In this document: piece by piece, positions 18,512 to 27,277 of the stretch
Layout: every line of letters begins with the position of its first letter
Numbering within the stretch: the first letter of the stretch is position 1
From: Holdemania sp. Marseille-P2844
GTDB lineage: Bacteria; Bacillota_I; Bacilli_A; Erysipelotrichales; Erysipelotrichaceae
NCBI RefSeq assembly: GCF_900120005.1
Contig: NZ_LT635451.1
Coordinates: 620,046-684,045, forward strand
Reading direction: 5' to 3'
Length of the DNA: 64,000 nt
Notes under the pieces: model-generated
What the model was told of the DNA's origin: nothing
The model's database searches: none
Seen by the model: the letters and a program-made list of their open reading frames with translations, nothing else
Position numbers and translations under genes: made by a program

Positions 18512-20251
18512 TCAGGATAGTTTTTCACTCAGCTCCATCCACCGCTCAGTTTTGCTTTCCAGCTCGCTTTCCGCCGCCTCCCGCTGCTCGCCCAACGTCT
18601 TGAGCTGAGCATAGTCTGCCGTCTGCCCCAGCTTGACGTCCAGCGCCTGAATTTCCTGTTCCAGCACCGGCAGCCGGGCTTCAATTTCCTCCAGCTCTTT
18701 CTTTTCCATATAGGTCAGCCGGTTGACTTTCGGCTTGACGCGGACCGTCGTTTCCCGCGGCTTAGCCTGTTCCGCTTCCGTCTGCTGCTCCAGATAATCG
18801 GTATAGCTCAGGTTGCTGAAGCTCAGCCGTCCCTGGCCTTCGTAGATCAACAACCGGTCGCAGGTGCGGTCGAGGAAATAGCGATCATGACTGACGGAAA
18901 GCACCGCCCCGCCGAAATCGTCGAGATATTCTTCCAGAAGCATCAGTGTCGGAATATCCAGATCGTTAGTCGGTTCGTCCAAAAGCAGAACGTTCGGCGC
19001 TTTCATCAGAATCCCCAATAAGCCCAGCCGGCGTTTCTGACCGCCGGAGCATTTGCCGATCGGCTGCCATTGCTGCTTCGGATCAAATAAGAATCGCTGC
19101 AGCATCTGCGAAGCGCTCACCTGCCCGTCCGGCGTGTCGATCACCTCGCCGATCGAACGGACATAATCAATGATCCGCTGATCGGGATCCATTTCCTCCA
19201 GCTCCTGGGAAAAATAGCCGATCCGCACTGTTTCGCCGACGATGATTTTCCCGGCGTCGGGCTGCAGCTGACCTGCAAGCAGCTTCATCAGCGTGCTTTT
19301 TCCGCAGCCGTTAGGGCCGATAATGCCTAAGCGCTCATGCCGGCGGACAATGTAGCTGAAATCCGTGATCAGCGGCTGACCATTGATCGCCTTGGACAGA
19401 TTGCAGATCTCGATCGTCGTATTGCCCAATCGGGAACTCAGCGAGCCGAGCTTGAGCTGATCAGGATCCTGAATCCGTTCAATCGCGCTAAGCTTTTCAA
19501 AACGTTCGATACGCTCCCGGCTTTTGGTTGAACGGGCCATCGCCCCGCGCTGAATCCACTGGGCTTCTTTGCGCAGATACGCCAGCCGCTTGCGCTCGCT
19601 GGCCCGGGCCATTTCCTCACGCTGCGCTTTCAGCTGCAGAAAGCCGGAATAATTTGTCTGATAGGCATAAACATGTCCAGCCTCCACCTCCAAGATCGCA
19701 TTGGTGACACGGTCGAGGAAATAACGGTCATGCGTGACCATCAGCATCGCTTTATTCGACTTGATCAGCCGCTTTTCCAGCCACAGAATCATCTGTTGAT
19801 CAAGATGGTTGGTCGGCTCGTCCAGGATCAACAGGTCGCACGGCCGGATCAAGGCGCAGGCCAGCGCCACACGGCGGCGCTGACCGCCGGAACACGTGCC
19901 CACCTTCTGACTCATGTCGTTCATTTTTAACTGGGTCAGGATCGACTTGGCTTCATATTCCTGAACCTCATCTTTTTTCTCCGCGCTCTCCAGCACGGTT
20001 TCCAAGACGGTTTTCTCCGGATCCAGCTGCGGCTGCTGTACCAGACAGGAAATCCTTTTGCCCGGCACCAGCGTGACCGTTCCGTCATCCGGCGCTTCCA
20101 GCCCGGCGATCAAACGCAGCAGCGTTGATTTCCCAGCCCCGTTAACACCAACGATGCCCCATTTTTCTTTTTCATTGATAACCAGGCTGACATGATCCAG
20201 AACCGGATCCGCGCCGTAATTTTTAACCAGATTGTCTGCCGAACAAATCAA
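18512..20251 (-). CDS. ABC-F family ATPase (Uup-like, ribosome-associated)
   Basis: 579 residues with two ABC cassettes and no membrane segments. Cassette 1 has Walker A GVNGAGKST, signature CSGGQRRRVALA and Walker B LLILDEPTNHLD. Cassette 2 has GPNGCGKST, CSGGQKRRLGLL and VLLLDEPTNDLD. The charged linker between them (EEMARASERKRLAYLRKE) and a C-terminal coiled coil (MEKKELEEIEARLPVLEQEI) are of the Uup/YdiF type. Such proteins act on stalled or structured ribosomes or DNA. Start is TTG at 20251 with GGGAGG eight bases upstream. Antibiotic-resistance function is not indicated by sequence alone. Confidence 0.9.
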   Translation of the reverse strand: MICSADNLVKNYGADPVLDHVSLVINEKEKWGIVGVNGAGKSTLLRLIAGLEAPDDGTVTLVPGKRISCLVQQPQLDPEKTVLETVLESAEKKDEVQEYEAKSILTQLKMNDMSQKVGTCSGGQRRRVALACALIRPCDLLILDEPTNHLDQQMILWLEKRLIKSNKAMLMVTHDRYFLDRVTNAILEVEAGHVYAYQTNYSGFLQLKAQREEMARASERKRLAYLRKEAQWIQRGAMARSTKSRERIERFEKLSAIERIQDPDQLKLGSLSSRLGNTTIEICNLSKAINGQPLITDFSYIVRRHERLGIIGPNGCGKSTLMKLLAGQLQPDAGKIIVGETVRIGYFSQELEEMDPDQRIIDYVRSIGEVIDTPDGQVSASQMLQRFLFDPKQQWQPIGKCSGGQKRRLGLLGILMKAPNVLLLDEPTNDLDIPTLMLLEEYLDDFGGAVLSVSHDRYFLDRTCDRLLIYEGQGRLSFSNLSYTDYLEQQTEAEQAKPRETTVRVKPKVNRLTYMEKKELEEIEARLPVLEQEIQALDVKLGQTADYAQLKTLGEQREAAESELESKTERWMELSEKLS

Positions 20252-20269
20252 TCGCTCCGCCTCCCTTCT

Positions 20270-20572
20270 TTATTCCAGACCTGCGCTGCACACCGCATCA
20301 GCCTGTTCGCCGACGACGACCGCAAACACCGCGATCTGATCAGCGCGGGTATCCGCCGCCATTTTCATCTTTTGATCGAGCACTTCGTCCGGAGCGAAGA
20401 AATAAAACGCGTCGATCTGATCGGCGTCGACGTCGACCAGCGTTTGTTCAGGATCCGCTTTCCGGCTCAGCTGTTCCATCACTTCCGCCACGCTCTTCGC
20501 GTTCGGCTTGGCCGGGCTTTGACAGCCTGTGATCATCAGCGCCGTCAAGATCAATACACTCCATTTTTTCAT
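20270..20572 (-). CDS. Small lipoprotein, DUF4358-like, apparently short
   Basis: 100 residues from ATG 20572. It starts MKKWSVLILTALMITGCQS, a lipoprotein signal with lipobox ITGC, so the mature protein begins at Cys17 on the outer face of the membrane. The remainder (VDVDADQIDAFYFFAPDEV, DQIAVFAVVV) resembles the N-terminal part of DUF4358 proteins. These are usually longer, so the C-terminus may be truncated. The first 125 bases overlap the 3' end of the upstream SGNH gene in another frame, which is unusual. Function unknown. Confidence 0.6.
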   Translation of the reverse strand: MKKWSVLILTALMITGCQSPAKPNAKSVAEVMEQLSRKADPEQTLVDVDADQIDAFYFFAPDEVLDQKMKMAADTRADQIAVFAVVVGEQADAVCSAGLE

Positions 20573-21323
20573 TGTTCTTTCCTTCCTCCACATGCGTTTT
20601 CATATAGTCCTTATAGATGGCGAACCCTTCGGTGTTCAAATGCACGCCGTCGGCCGTCAGTTCTTCCCGCAGCTCGCCGTTTTCATCCATCAGCAGCGGG
20701 GCCGGATCAAGCAGATAGATCTGCTTTTCCTGTGCCAGCTCAGTGAAGATCGCGTTATATTCGGCGATTCTTTCGGGCGCGACGTCTTTTTCCCGGGCAT
20801 AGCCCTTGGCGCTGCAGGGATAAATTTTCTGAAGCAGCAGCGTAGCGTCCGGCTGGACTTCGCGCAATCCGTCGATCAAACTGCCCAGTTTCTGTTTAAA
20901 AACCGAGCTGTATTCCCACCCCAGTTCATTGTAGCCGACGATCAGAACCAACCGCCGGTAAGTTTTATTCTCCAGAGCCTCCCATACGGTCTGTTTCTCT
21001 TTTCCTTCCCCGATCACCTTTTTGATCTGCCACTGATTGATCGACAAGCCGATCGACGCCAGCACGTCCGACTGCGGAAAAACCTCGTAGTCAAAAACGC
21101 CGACAGCCCGCGAATCGCCTAAAAACGCAGTGTCGGAAAAGAAGTCGTCCGAGACCGGCGCGGTTTCAGCCAGTGGCTGGCTGTAATCAAAATCCGTGAT
21201 GGTTCTATAACAAAGACACCCTTTCGGCGTCGTGTTTTCCTTCATAAGGGCGGAAGAATCCACCGGCTGCCCAGCGCAGCCGGCCAAACACAACGACAGG
21301 AGCAAACCTAAGCTTTTTTTCAT
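20448..21323 (-). CDS. SGNH/GDSL-type lipoprotein hydrolase with an aberrant C-terminal tail
   Basis: 291 residues from ATG 21323 (AGGTGA upstream; a GTG at 21332 is less likely). Lipoprotein signal MKKSLGLLLSLCLAGCAGQ with lipobox LAGC. The SGNH blocks are seen: FLGDSRAVG (nucleophile serine), VLIVGYNELGW (block III-like), and DGVHLNTEGFAIY (catalytic Asp and His). A natural end would fall near YMKTHVEEG. Instead the frame stays open for about 45 residues of low-complexity acidic sequence (REERGGSDGTAEPESGS) across the start of the next gene. A lost stop codon or a small frameshift is likely. Substrate unknown; esterase or acetyl-transfer at the surface is typical. Confidence 0.75.
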   Translation of the reverse strand: MKKSLGLLLSLCLAGCAGQPVDSSALMKENTTPKGCLCYRTITDFDYSQPLAETAPVSDDFFSDTAFLGDSRAVGVFDYEVFPQSDVLASIGLSINQWQIKKVIGEGKEKQTVWEALENKTYRRLVLIVGYNELGWEYSSVFKQKLGSLIDGLREVQPDATLLLQKIYPCSAKGYAREKDVAPERIAEYNAIFTELAQEKQIYLLDPAPLLMDENGELREELTADGVHLNTEGFAIYKDYMKTHVEEGKNNEKMECIDLDGADDHRLSKPGQAEREERGGSDGTAEPESGS

Positions 21324-21501
21324 CGCATTCACCTGCCTTCTTTATTTTACAACCTTTTGACCGAAGTGCAATTCCTCTTTCATGAAAGAATGTTGAATTC
21401 GCCTGATTTTCCCAAAAGGAAAGATTTTCCGAGGTGATTTTCCGGCAGTTTAATTTCAAGCTGCGAAAACGGCACGGTTTAAACTAAAAAGGTTTAAAGA
21501 T

Positions 21502-21527
21502 GAAAAAAGGATCTATTCAAACAGATC
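21502..21527 (-). terminator. Intrinsic terminator after scpB
   Basis: Stem GGATCT / AGATCC with a 7-base loop and six T residues on the minus strand. The stop codon of scpB lies inside the hairpin. Confidence 0.75.
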
Positions 21528-22055
21528 CTCGCTTTCGCTTTCCGTATAATCCGGCAGTTCCGGCAGCTCGTTCAGACTGACCAGCTTGAAGCTGTCCATA
21601 AATTCCTCCGTTACCTCAAACAAAATCGGCCGTCCCGGAGCTTCCGAACGTCCCGCTTCCCGAATCAGCCCCCGCGCCTGCAGCTTGCGCAGCATCATAT
21701 CGCAGCCCACGCCGCGGATTTCTTCAATTTCCACGCGGGTGATCGGCTGCTTGTAGGCAACGATTGCCAGGGTTTCCAGCGCTGATTGAGAAAGGGCCGT
21801 ACTCTTGGCATTCGCAAACAGCTTCTGCGCATAGGGATGAATCGAAGCTTTGGAGACAAATTTGAACACTCCGCCATAATCGACAACCTCAATCCCCCGC
21901 TGATCATCCGCATACATCCGCTGCAAATCCTCCAGCACCAGCCGCGCCTCGCTTTCGCTGACATCCAGCACCGCCGCGCACTGCGGCAGCGTCAGCCCTT
22001 CGTCGCCAACGATAAACAACAAGCCCTCGACGATTGTCATCGCCTGATTTTCCAT
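21513..22055 (-). CDS. scpB: Segregation and condensation protein B
   Basis: 180 residues of the ScpB family: two winged-helix domains (VEGLLFIVGDEGLTLPQCAAVLDVSESEARLVLEDL and LETLAIVAYKQPITRVEIEEIRGV), the latter carrying the conserved YKQPITR/E-I-E-I-RGV block. It binds ScpA and with Smc forms the bacterial condensin complex for chromosome segregation. The acidic C-terminal tail is normal for the family. It starts two bases after the scpA stop, so the pair is cotranscribed. Confidence 0.95.
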   Translation of the reverse strand: MENQAMTIVEGLLFIVGDEGLTLPQCAAVLDVSESEARLVLEDLQRMYADDQRGIEVVDYGGVFKFVSKASIHPYAQKLFANAKSTALSQSALETLAIVAYKQPITRVEIEEIRGVGCDMMLRKLQARGLIREAGRSEAPGRPILFEVTEEFMDSFKLVSLNELPELPDYTESESEDLFE

Positions 22056-22057
22056 GA

Positions 22058-22783
22058 TTAAGCCCCCCTCCTAAACCAGATCGTATCCGCATCATCCACT
22101 GTAAAATACAACTGATGCGAATGCGCCATATCCAGAATCGCCAGAAATGTGACGATCGTTTCATGAATTTCATGACAGTCTTCCAGCAAGCGTTCAAAGC
22201 TGAACGTTTCCGGCAAATCCGCCAGCCGCGCCGTGATCTGCAGGATCCGGTCCTCAACGGAAATTTCCTTCGCCGTATATTTCGTTTCAATCGGCCTTAA
22301 CAGCTGCATCCGCCGTAGACATCGCGTCATCGCTTTTGCCAGCTCATACGGACTGCCTTGAACCGGTTGATTGTCGTTGGCTTTGATCCATTCCTCCGAT
22401 TCGATCGAGACCGGCTTGCTTAGCTGACACTGACGGTCCAGATACAGCTGCTTCAGCTGCTCGCTGATTTCCTTAAACTGTTGATATTCCAATAACCGGC
22501 GGACCAGACGGTCCTTCGGATCTTCCTCATAGGCGTCGTTAAGTTCCGCTTCCTGCTTCGGCAAAAGCTTCTTGCTTTTGTATTCGATCAGCGTCGCCAG
22601 TTCGACAAGATATTCGCTGCACACTTCCAAATGCATTTCTTCCATCTTATTCAGATACAAAAGATACTGTTCCGTCAGGACATGGATATCCAGATCAAAC
22701 AGATCCAGCTCCTTCTCCTTGATCAGATGCAGCATCAGATCGAGCGGTCCCTCAAACTGATTCACAGCGACTGTAAACGACAC
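22058..22783 (-). CDS. scpA: Segregation and condensation protein A (kleisin)
   Basis: 241 residues from a GTG at 22783 (AGAGGTGG upstream). The N-terminus VNQFEGPLDLMLHLIKEKELDLFDLDI is the hallmark of ScpA. YLVELATLIEYKSKKLLP follows, and a C-terminal winged helix closes the protein (ETIVTFLAILDMAHSHQLYFTVDD). As kleisin it bridges the Smc heads and binds ScpB. The gene lies immediately downstream of the spoVA group on the same strand. Confidence 0.95.
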   Translation of the reverse strand: MSFTVAVNQFEGPLDLMLHLIKEKELDLFDLDIHVLTEQYLLYLNKMEEMHLEVCSEYLVELATLIEYKSKKLLPKQEAELNDAYEEDPKDRLVRRLLEYQQFKEISEQLKQLYLDRQCQLSKPVSIESEEWIKANDNQPVQGSPYELAKAMTRCLRRMQLLRPIETKYTAKEISVEDRILQITARLADLPETFSFERLLEDCHEIHETIVTFLAILDMAHSHQLYFTVDDADTIWFRRGA

Positions 22784-22838
22784 AAAAAACCACCTCTTGT
22801 TTCTCATTATAACAAAAAGTGGCTTTCAGCACTAGATT

Positions 22839-24203
22839 TTATTTCTTATCCATCGTGAAGTTGCCGAAGAACAGCCGTTTGAATTCCCTGGCGTTAAACG
22901 GAATGAGCGGATAGAGATAAGGAAACGGGCCGACCTGGGTTTGTAAAAGCAGAATCAGATGAATCAGGATCCCGATTAGAAAACCCGGATAACCGCCGAT
23001 CACAACCAGCACGATCAGCGCCAGGCGCACGATCTTATTCGCCATCGACAGCTCATAGCCGGCGGTCACAAAATTACCGATGTTGACGATTGCCGTCATA
23101 ATCAGGATCTCCTGCGTATAGGCGCCATACGCAATCGGCGCGTCGCCCAGCACAAACACCGCGACGATGCCCAGAAGACTGGAAAGCATCAACGGCGAAT
23201 GAATCAGGGAGAGCCGGATCCACTCGATCAAAAGATCCGCGATCAAGACCTGCACGCCAAACGTAATCGGTCCGGGGATTTCCGGCAGCGGCAGGTTCAG
23301 GCGCGTCGGATTGTGCTGCATGACCAGCACCATCCACAACGGCAGCAGATAGATCGAACAGAACACCCCGGCCAGCCGGATCGCCCGCATGACCAGCGAG
23401 ATCACAGGTGTCTGGGTGTATTCCTCGATCTGCTTGGTCTGTTCAAAAAAGGTCGTCGGCATGATAACCGCCGAAGGACAGTTATCGACCAGCACGATCA
23501 ACGAACCCTGAAGCAGATGGATCGCCGCGATATCCGGACGCTCGGTATAGCGCACGTGCGGATAAGGATTCCACGTCTGGCCATACATCAGCTCGCACAG
23601 CTGGCGTTCGCTGGTCACCTCCGCGTTGGTCGGCAGATGGTCGATCCGATTCTGGAAATCGTGCAGGATCGAGGGATGAATCAGATCGCTGATGTATAAG
23701 ACAAAGATATCGGTCTTCGTCCGGCTGCCCTTCTGATAAGCCTTTGTCACCAGCTTGGGATCGCGGATCCGCCGGCGCACCATGCCCAAATCCAGCATGA
23801 TATGTTCAATGAAGCCATCGCGCGCGCCGCGGATACTTTTCTCGACCGTCGGCTCGCTCGGCCCGCGGGTTGGGTAGGAGCGGGTATCGACGATAAACGC
23901 ATAGGCACTGCCTTCCAGAATGACCAAAGTCTGGCCTTGCAGGATCTTGTCGAGCGCATCCTCCAGACTGCCCGCCTGCGTCACCGTGGCTGGAAAGAAT
24001 GCCAGATTGCCTTTGTCGAAGACCAGACTTTCAACGATCGGTTCGATTGAAGTCGTACCGGTAACCCCGCCGACAAACACCAGCAGGCATTGCCGGTCGT
24101 TGACGTTGACTGAACGGATCGTCAGGTCGAAGCAGTCGGTCGCCTGCCGCAGCCAGTCAACGTTCTTCCAGGCTTCCGCTGAAAACGGGGTCTTCTCGGT
24201 CAT
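22839..24203 (-). CDS. spoVAF: Stage V sporulation protein AF (GerA-family membrane protein)
   Basis: 454 residues of the GerABA/SpoVAF family. The soluble N-terminal half contains RQATDCFDLTIRSV, GSAYAFIVDTRSYPTRGPSEPTVEKSIRG and the well-conserved EVTSERQLCELMYG region. The C-terminal half holds several membrane helices (about 290-430). SpoVAF belongs to the operon for dipicolinate channel proteins and works in spore germination. It overlaps spoVAE by four bases. Order spoVAC-AD-AE-AF supports the assignment over a stand-alone germinant receptor. Confidence 0.92.
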   Translation of the reverse strand: MTEKTPFSAEAWKNVDWLRQATDCFDLTIRSVNVNDRQCLLVFVGGVTGTTSIEPIVESLVFDKGNLAFFPATVTQAGSLEDALDKILQGQTLVILEGSAYAFIVDTRSYPTRGPSEPTVEKSIRGARDGFIEHIMLDLGMVRRRIRDPKLVTKAYQKGSRTKTDIFVLYISDLIHPSILHDFQNRIDHLPTNAEVTSERQLCELMYGQTWNPYPHVRYTERPDIAAIHLLQGSLIVLVDNCPSAVIMPTTFFEQTKQIEEYTQTPVISLVMRAIRLAGVFCSIYLLPLWMVLVMQHNPTRLNLPLPEIPGPITFGVQVLIADLLIEWIRLSLIHSPLMLSSLLGIVAVFVLGDAPIAYGAYTQEILIMTAIVNIGNFVTAGYELSMANKIVRLALIVLVVIGGYPGFLIGILIHLILLLQTQVGPFPYLYPLIPFNAREFKRLFFGNFTMDKK

Positions 24204-24553
24204 AGCTTCGGCTTAAAGATCAGCGCCGCTAAAAACGCAAAGTAGATCGCGCTGGTAATCCCGGCTGCCGTCAGATCCAGCATCCCCAGCGGAATCCCTA
24301 ATAAGCCTTGCTGCGCCACTCCGTCCATAACGGAATGCATCAGCGAATGGCCAAAGCTGGTGATCGGCAGCAGCGCGCCGGCATGGCCGAATTCGACCAG
24401 CTTGTCATAGAGATTGAAAAAGTCAAGGAACGCACCGAGCACAACGAACAAGCTTGTAATGTGCCCGGGCGTCAGATTGGTATTATCATAAATCAGCTGT
24501 CCGGCCAGACAAATTAAGCCGCACACAACAAACGCGCCAAAATATTCCATCAT
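24200..24553 (-). CDS. spoVAE: Stage V sporulation protein AE
   Basis: 117 residues, short SpoVAEb form. Hydrophobic helices (FGAFVVCGLICLAGQLIYD, ITSLFVVLGAFLDFF, AAGITSAIYFAFLAALIF) and the conserved GHAGALLPITSFGHSLMHSVMDG segment are present. It forms part of the SpoVA channel for Ca-dipicolinic acid uptake into the forespore. Four-base overlaps with spoVAD before and spoVAF after show translational coupling. Confidence 0.93.
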   Translation of the reverse strand: MMEYFGAFVVCGLICLAGQLIYDNTNLTPGHITSLFVVLGAFLDFFNLYDKLVEFGHAGALLPITSFGHSLMHSVMDGVAQQGLLGIPLGMLDLTAAGITSAIYFAFLAALIFKPKL

Positions 24554-25548
24554 TCACCGACCGTCCCTTCATATACAACCGCATGCGCAATGCACGGGAT
24601 CGATTCCTTCTGCTGCACGATCACCGTCGAAAGCAGCGCGCCGGTCGCGACGACCATGATCTTATGCAGCGCTTTGGTTCTTAACAGATCGAACAAATAC
24701 GCGATCGTCACCACCGCGCTGCAGGCGCAGCCGCTGCCGCCGGCGAACACTTCCTGATGTTCGCGGTCATAGATCAGAAGTCCGCAGTCGATCAGCTTGT
24801 CGTGCGGATCCATGCCCTTTTGCTTGAACAGATCGATCAGCATGCTTCGGCCGATTTTGGATAAATCCCCGGTGACGATCAGATCGTAGTCGTCAAAACT
24901 CGTCCCGGTGTTCTCAAAATGCCGGCAAATCGTATCGAAAGCCGCCGGAGCCATCGCGCTGCCCATGTCATTGGGATTGGTGAACTGCCAGTCGAGAATC
25001 CGGCCCAGCGTGGCCTGTGTCAAACGGATCGGCGTCTTTTCATGTTGGAAGATCATCGCGCCCGCCCCCGTAACCGTGTAGGTCGTTGTTTCCGGCTTCT
25101 GTACGCCATATTCATTCGGATAGCGGAACTGCCGTTCCGCCGTCGCGTTGTGCGAGCTGGTTAGACCCAGCACCCGTTCGGCGTGACCGCTGTCGATCCA
25201 CATCGCAGCATTGGCGGCGATCAGCGTGGAATTGGAACAGGCGCCATACAAACCGATAAACGGAATATCAAGATCGCGCGCGAAATAGTGGCTGGTCCCC
25301 AGCTGGTTGAGCAGATCACCGCCCAGGATCAGATCGAGATCGCTGGTTTTGCATCCCTGCGCGCGCAGCGCATGATCGCAGGCTTCGGACATCAGCCGCC
25401 GCTCTGCCTGTTCATAGGTTTTCTCTTCGCAATAAATGTCGTCGAACAGCTTGTCAATTTTATCCTTTAACGGACCCTGAGCTTCCATCGGACCCGCCGC
25501 CGTCCCGCAGCCGCCGACAAAGACGGATTGAAAATGCAGCGTCTTCAT
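24550..25548 (-). CDS. spoVAD: Stage V sporulation protein AD (thiolase-fold dipicolinate-binding protein)
   Basis: 332 residues from ATG 25548, overlapping the spoVAC stop (ATGA); a longer in-frame reading runs back into spoVAC and lacks a ribosome site. Thiolase-like features: FVGGCGTAAGPMEAQGPL, IPFIGLYGACSNSTLIAAN with the thiolase-position cysteine, FTNPNDMGSAMAPAAFDT and FAGGSGCACSAVV. SpoVAD binds dipicolinic acid for loading into the spore core. Confidence 0.95.
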   Translation of the reverse strand: MKTLHFQSVFVGGCGTAAGPMEAQGPLKDKIDKLFDDIYCEEKTYEQAERRLMSEACDHALRAQGCKTSDLDLILGGDLLNQLGTSHYFARDLDIPFIGLYGACSNSTLIAANAAMWIDSGHAERVLGLTSSHNATAERQFRYPNEYGVQKPETTTYTVTGAGAMIFQHEKTPIRLTQATLGRILDWQFTNPNDMGSAMAPAAFDTICRHFENTGTSFDDYDLIVTGDLSKIGRSMLIDLFKQKGMDPHDKLIDCGLLIYDREHQEVFAGGSGCACSAVVTIAYLFDLLRTKALHKIMVVATGALLSTVIVQQKESIPCIAHAVVYEGTVGE

Positions 25549-25985
25549 AGCAGCGACACCACCCATCGCAGCAGGCCCAGCGTATACGCCGCGGCGATGC
25601 CATAGGTTAAAACAGATCCCGCCAGCTTGAACATTGTGCTGCCGATTCCGTAAATTGGTCCTTCGCTGCGGCCTTCCATTGCGCAGGCTGTCAGCGAGTT
25701 GGCGAAGCCGGAAATTGGAATGAACAGCCCGGCTCCGCATTTCTGCGCAAGCTTATCATAAATGCCCAGTCCTGTCAGCAGCGCCGTGACAAACACGACG
25801 GTGATGACCATCGGACCCGCTGCGGCCTTAGCGTCTAAGCCCAGCAGCTGTTGATACATCGTCAAAAGACCCTGACCGATGATTCCCATCACCCCGCCGC
25901 TGACAAACGCCCACAACGCCTTGCCTAACGTTCCCTTTTTGGGCGCGGTCCGCTTGGACGCTTCTTTATAGCCTTGTGTACTCAT
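25545..25985 (-). CDS. spoVAC: Stage V sporulation protein AC
   Basis: 146 residues from ATG 25985 (AGGAGG seven bases upstream; a GTG just before is less well placed). Membrane segments include LWAFVSGGVMGIIGQGLLTMY and ITVVFVTALLTGLGIYDKLAQ, with the characteristic GAGLFIPISGFANSLTACAMEGRSEG. It is a mechanosensitive-like SpoVA channel protein. It is first of the AC-AD-AE-AF operon; spoVAA and spoVAB are absent, as in many clostridia. Confidence 0.94.
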   Translation of the reverse strand: MSTQGYKEASKRTAPKKGTLGKALWAFVSGGVMGIIGQGLLTMYQQLLGLDAKAAAGPMVITVVFVTALLTGLGIYDKLAQKCGAGLFIPISGFANSLTACAMEGRSEGPIYGIGSTMFKLAGSVLTYGIAAAYTLGLLRWVVSLL

Positions 25986-26094
25986 CACGATTCCTCCTGT
26001 CTATCCGCTAGTATGGACAGGATTTTCCCGAACAAACATCAAGACCGCAAAAACCCGACAGACTTCTTTATTCAGCTAAAAACGAGGAAAAGAT

Positions 26095-26120
26095 AGAAAA
26101 GGCGGCAAACGCCGCCATAT
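26095..26120 (-). terminator. Intrinsic terminator after the Rpn-type gene
   Basis: Perfect 6-bp GC stem GGCGGC-AAAC-GCCGCC with a T-rich tail on the minus strand, 17 bases after the stop at 26137. It separates the nuclease gene from the spoVA operon. Confidence 0.8.
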
Positions 26121-26136
26121 TTTCTTTTCGATGATA

Positions 26137-27153
26137 TCAGTCGCTTGCAAGGTGCGATTGCTCTGAGTAGTCCTCAGTCTGGCTGAAACCGGAAACGATT
26201 TCCTTTTTTAACTGTTCCAGTTGTTGAAGACTGATCTTGGTGCAGAGCTGGATGAGCTGATCATTACAATGATTTCTTAGCATTTCCTTTGCGGTTTCTA
26301 ATCGTTGCTTTTCGATGCCTTGCTCAACACCTTGTTTGATGCCTTTCTCAATGCCTTCTGCCAAGCCTTCCCGTTTACCCTCATAGCGCAGCTGCGCCAT
26401 GTCCATCATCCGCCGGTTATGCTCAAACGCCGCATCCCGCATTGCCGGATCACTGCTCATTCTCTTCATTACGCTGTCCGCCTCCTTAAAGATTTCATCT
26501 TCTTCCACTAACCGGGCTGCCACCGAATCGCTGTGTTCCTCGTCATACCGTTCAAGAAACCAGCACCACTTTTCCGCCCGGCTCAGCTCTTCATAACTGT
26601 GATTCATCTGAATTATCTTCTTCATCTCTATGATAACCACCGAGATCAGATTTGTCAAGATGTCATGATCCAGGATCTCCGCTAACTGATAGACATGTAT
26701 CGCTTTCTCCGGCTGATCTGCCTTCGCCGGAAAGTCGAAGTCCAGCAGAAACAGCTGATCCACCGGCGTCAGCGCAGTATACGCCACGCCTTTGTTGTCC
26801 GGCCGGTTGACAAGCGTCGCGGCGTAATAAGCGCTGCGGTTGGGAATCTCCATCTTATTGGAGCCGCACTGCATCTCAAAATCGATCAGCCGATCCGGCG
26901 TTAAGCGGGCGCAGATATCCAGACGGATATCCTTGGCCTGGAAGCCTTCGGTCAACAGCTCTGTGGAAGTCAGATCGACCTTGTCCACGACATAATCCCG
27001 GATACTTTCGGTCAGATCCTTCACCAGCCGTTTCCCAATCTTCGGATCATAAGTCATCAGGGATTTGAACACAAAGTCATTCGTACAGCGCAGCTTGTAG
27101 TTGGATGGAGCCTGAGGCTTGGAACGTTGCTTTTTCGCTTTTATTAAAGTCAT
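26137..27153 (-). CDS. Rpn-family PD-(D/E)XK nuclease (transposase_31-like)
   Basis: 338 residues from ATG 27153, with GGGAGGG nine bases upstream; the start at 27225 lacks a site. The N-terminal domain has TNDFVFKSLM, KDIRLDICARLTPDRLIDFEMQ (the D...ExQ form of the PD-(D/E)XK site) and RSAYYAATL. The C-terminus carries EGIEKGIKQGVEQGIEKQRL, a low-complexity coil typical of this family. Related Rpn proteins of E. coli are DNA endonucleases that promote RecA-independent recombination and are often mobile. The gene is its own unit between sigF and spoVAC, which are adjacent in Bacillus, so it looks inserted. Confidence 0.85.
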   Translation of the reverse strand: MTLIKAKKQRSKPQAPSNYKLRCTNDFVFKSLMTYDPKIGKRLVKDLTESIRDYVVDKVDLTSTELLTEGFQAKDIRLDICARLTPDRLIDFEMQCGSNKMEIPNRSAYYAATLVNRPDNKGVAYTALTPVDQLFLLDFDFPAKADQPEKAIHVYQLAEILDHDILTNLISVVIIEMKKIIQMNHSYEELSRAEKWCWFLERYDEEHSDSVAARLVEEDEIFKEADSVMKRMSSDPAMRDAAFEHNRRMMDMAQLRYEGKREGLAEGIEKGIKQGVEQGIEKQRLETAKEMLRNHCNDQLIQLCTKISLQQLEQLKKEIVSGFSQTEDYSEQSHLASD

Positions 27154-27255
27154 AGGTTTTATCCCTCCCTTATACCTATTGCGCTTTTTTGCGAAAAGCC
27201 CCGCTATTTCTTCATTTTTCATCATTTCATCACAATTAAGCCCGCAGTTTCTCCA

Positions 27256-27277
27256 ATAAAAAAGGAGCGTCTGCTCC
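27256..27277 (-). terminator. Intrinsic terminator after sigF
   Basis: Stem GGAGC / GCTCC with a short loop and six T residues on the minus strand, directly after the sigF stop codon. Confidence 0.8.
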
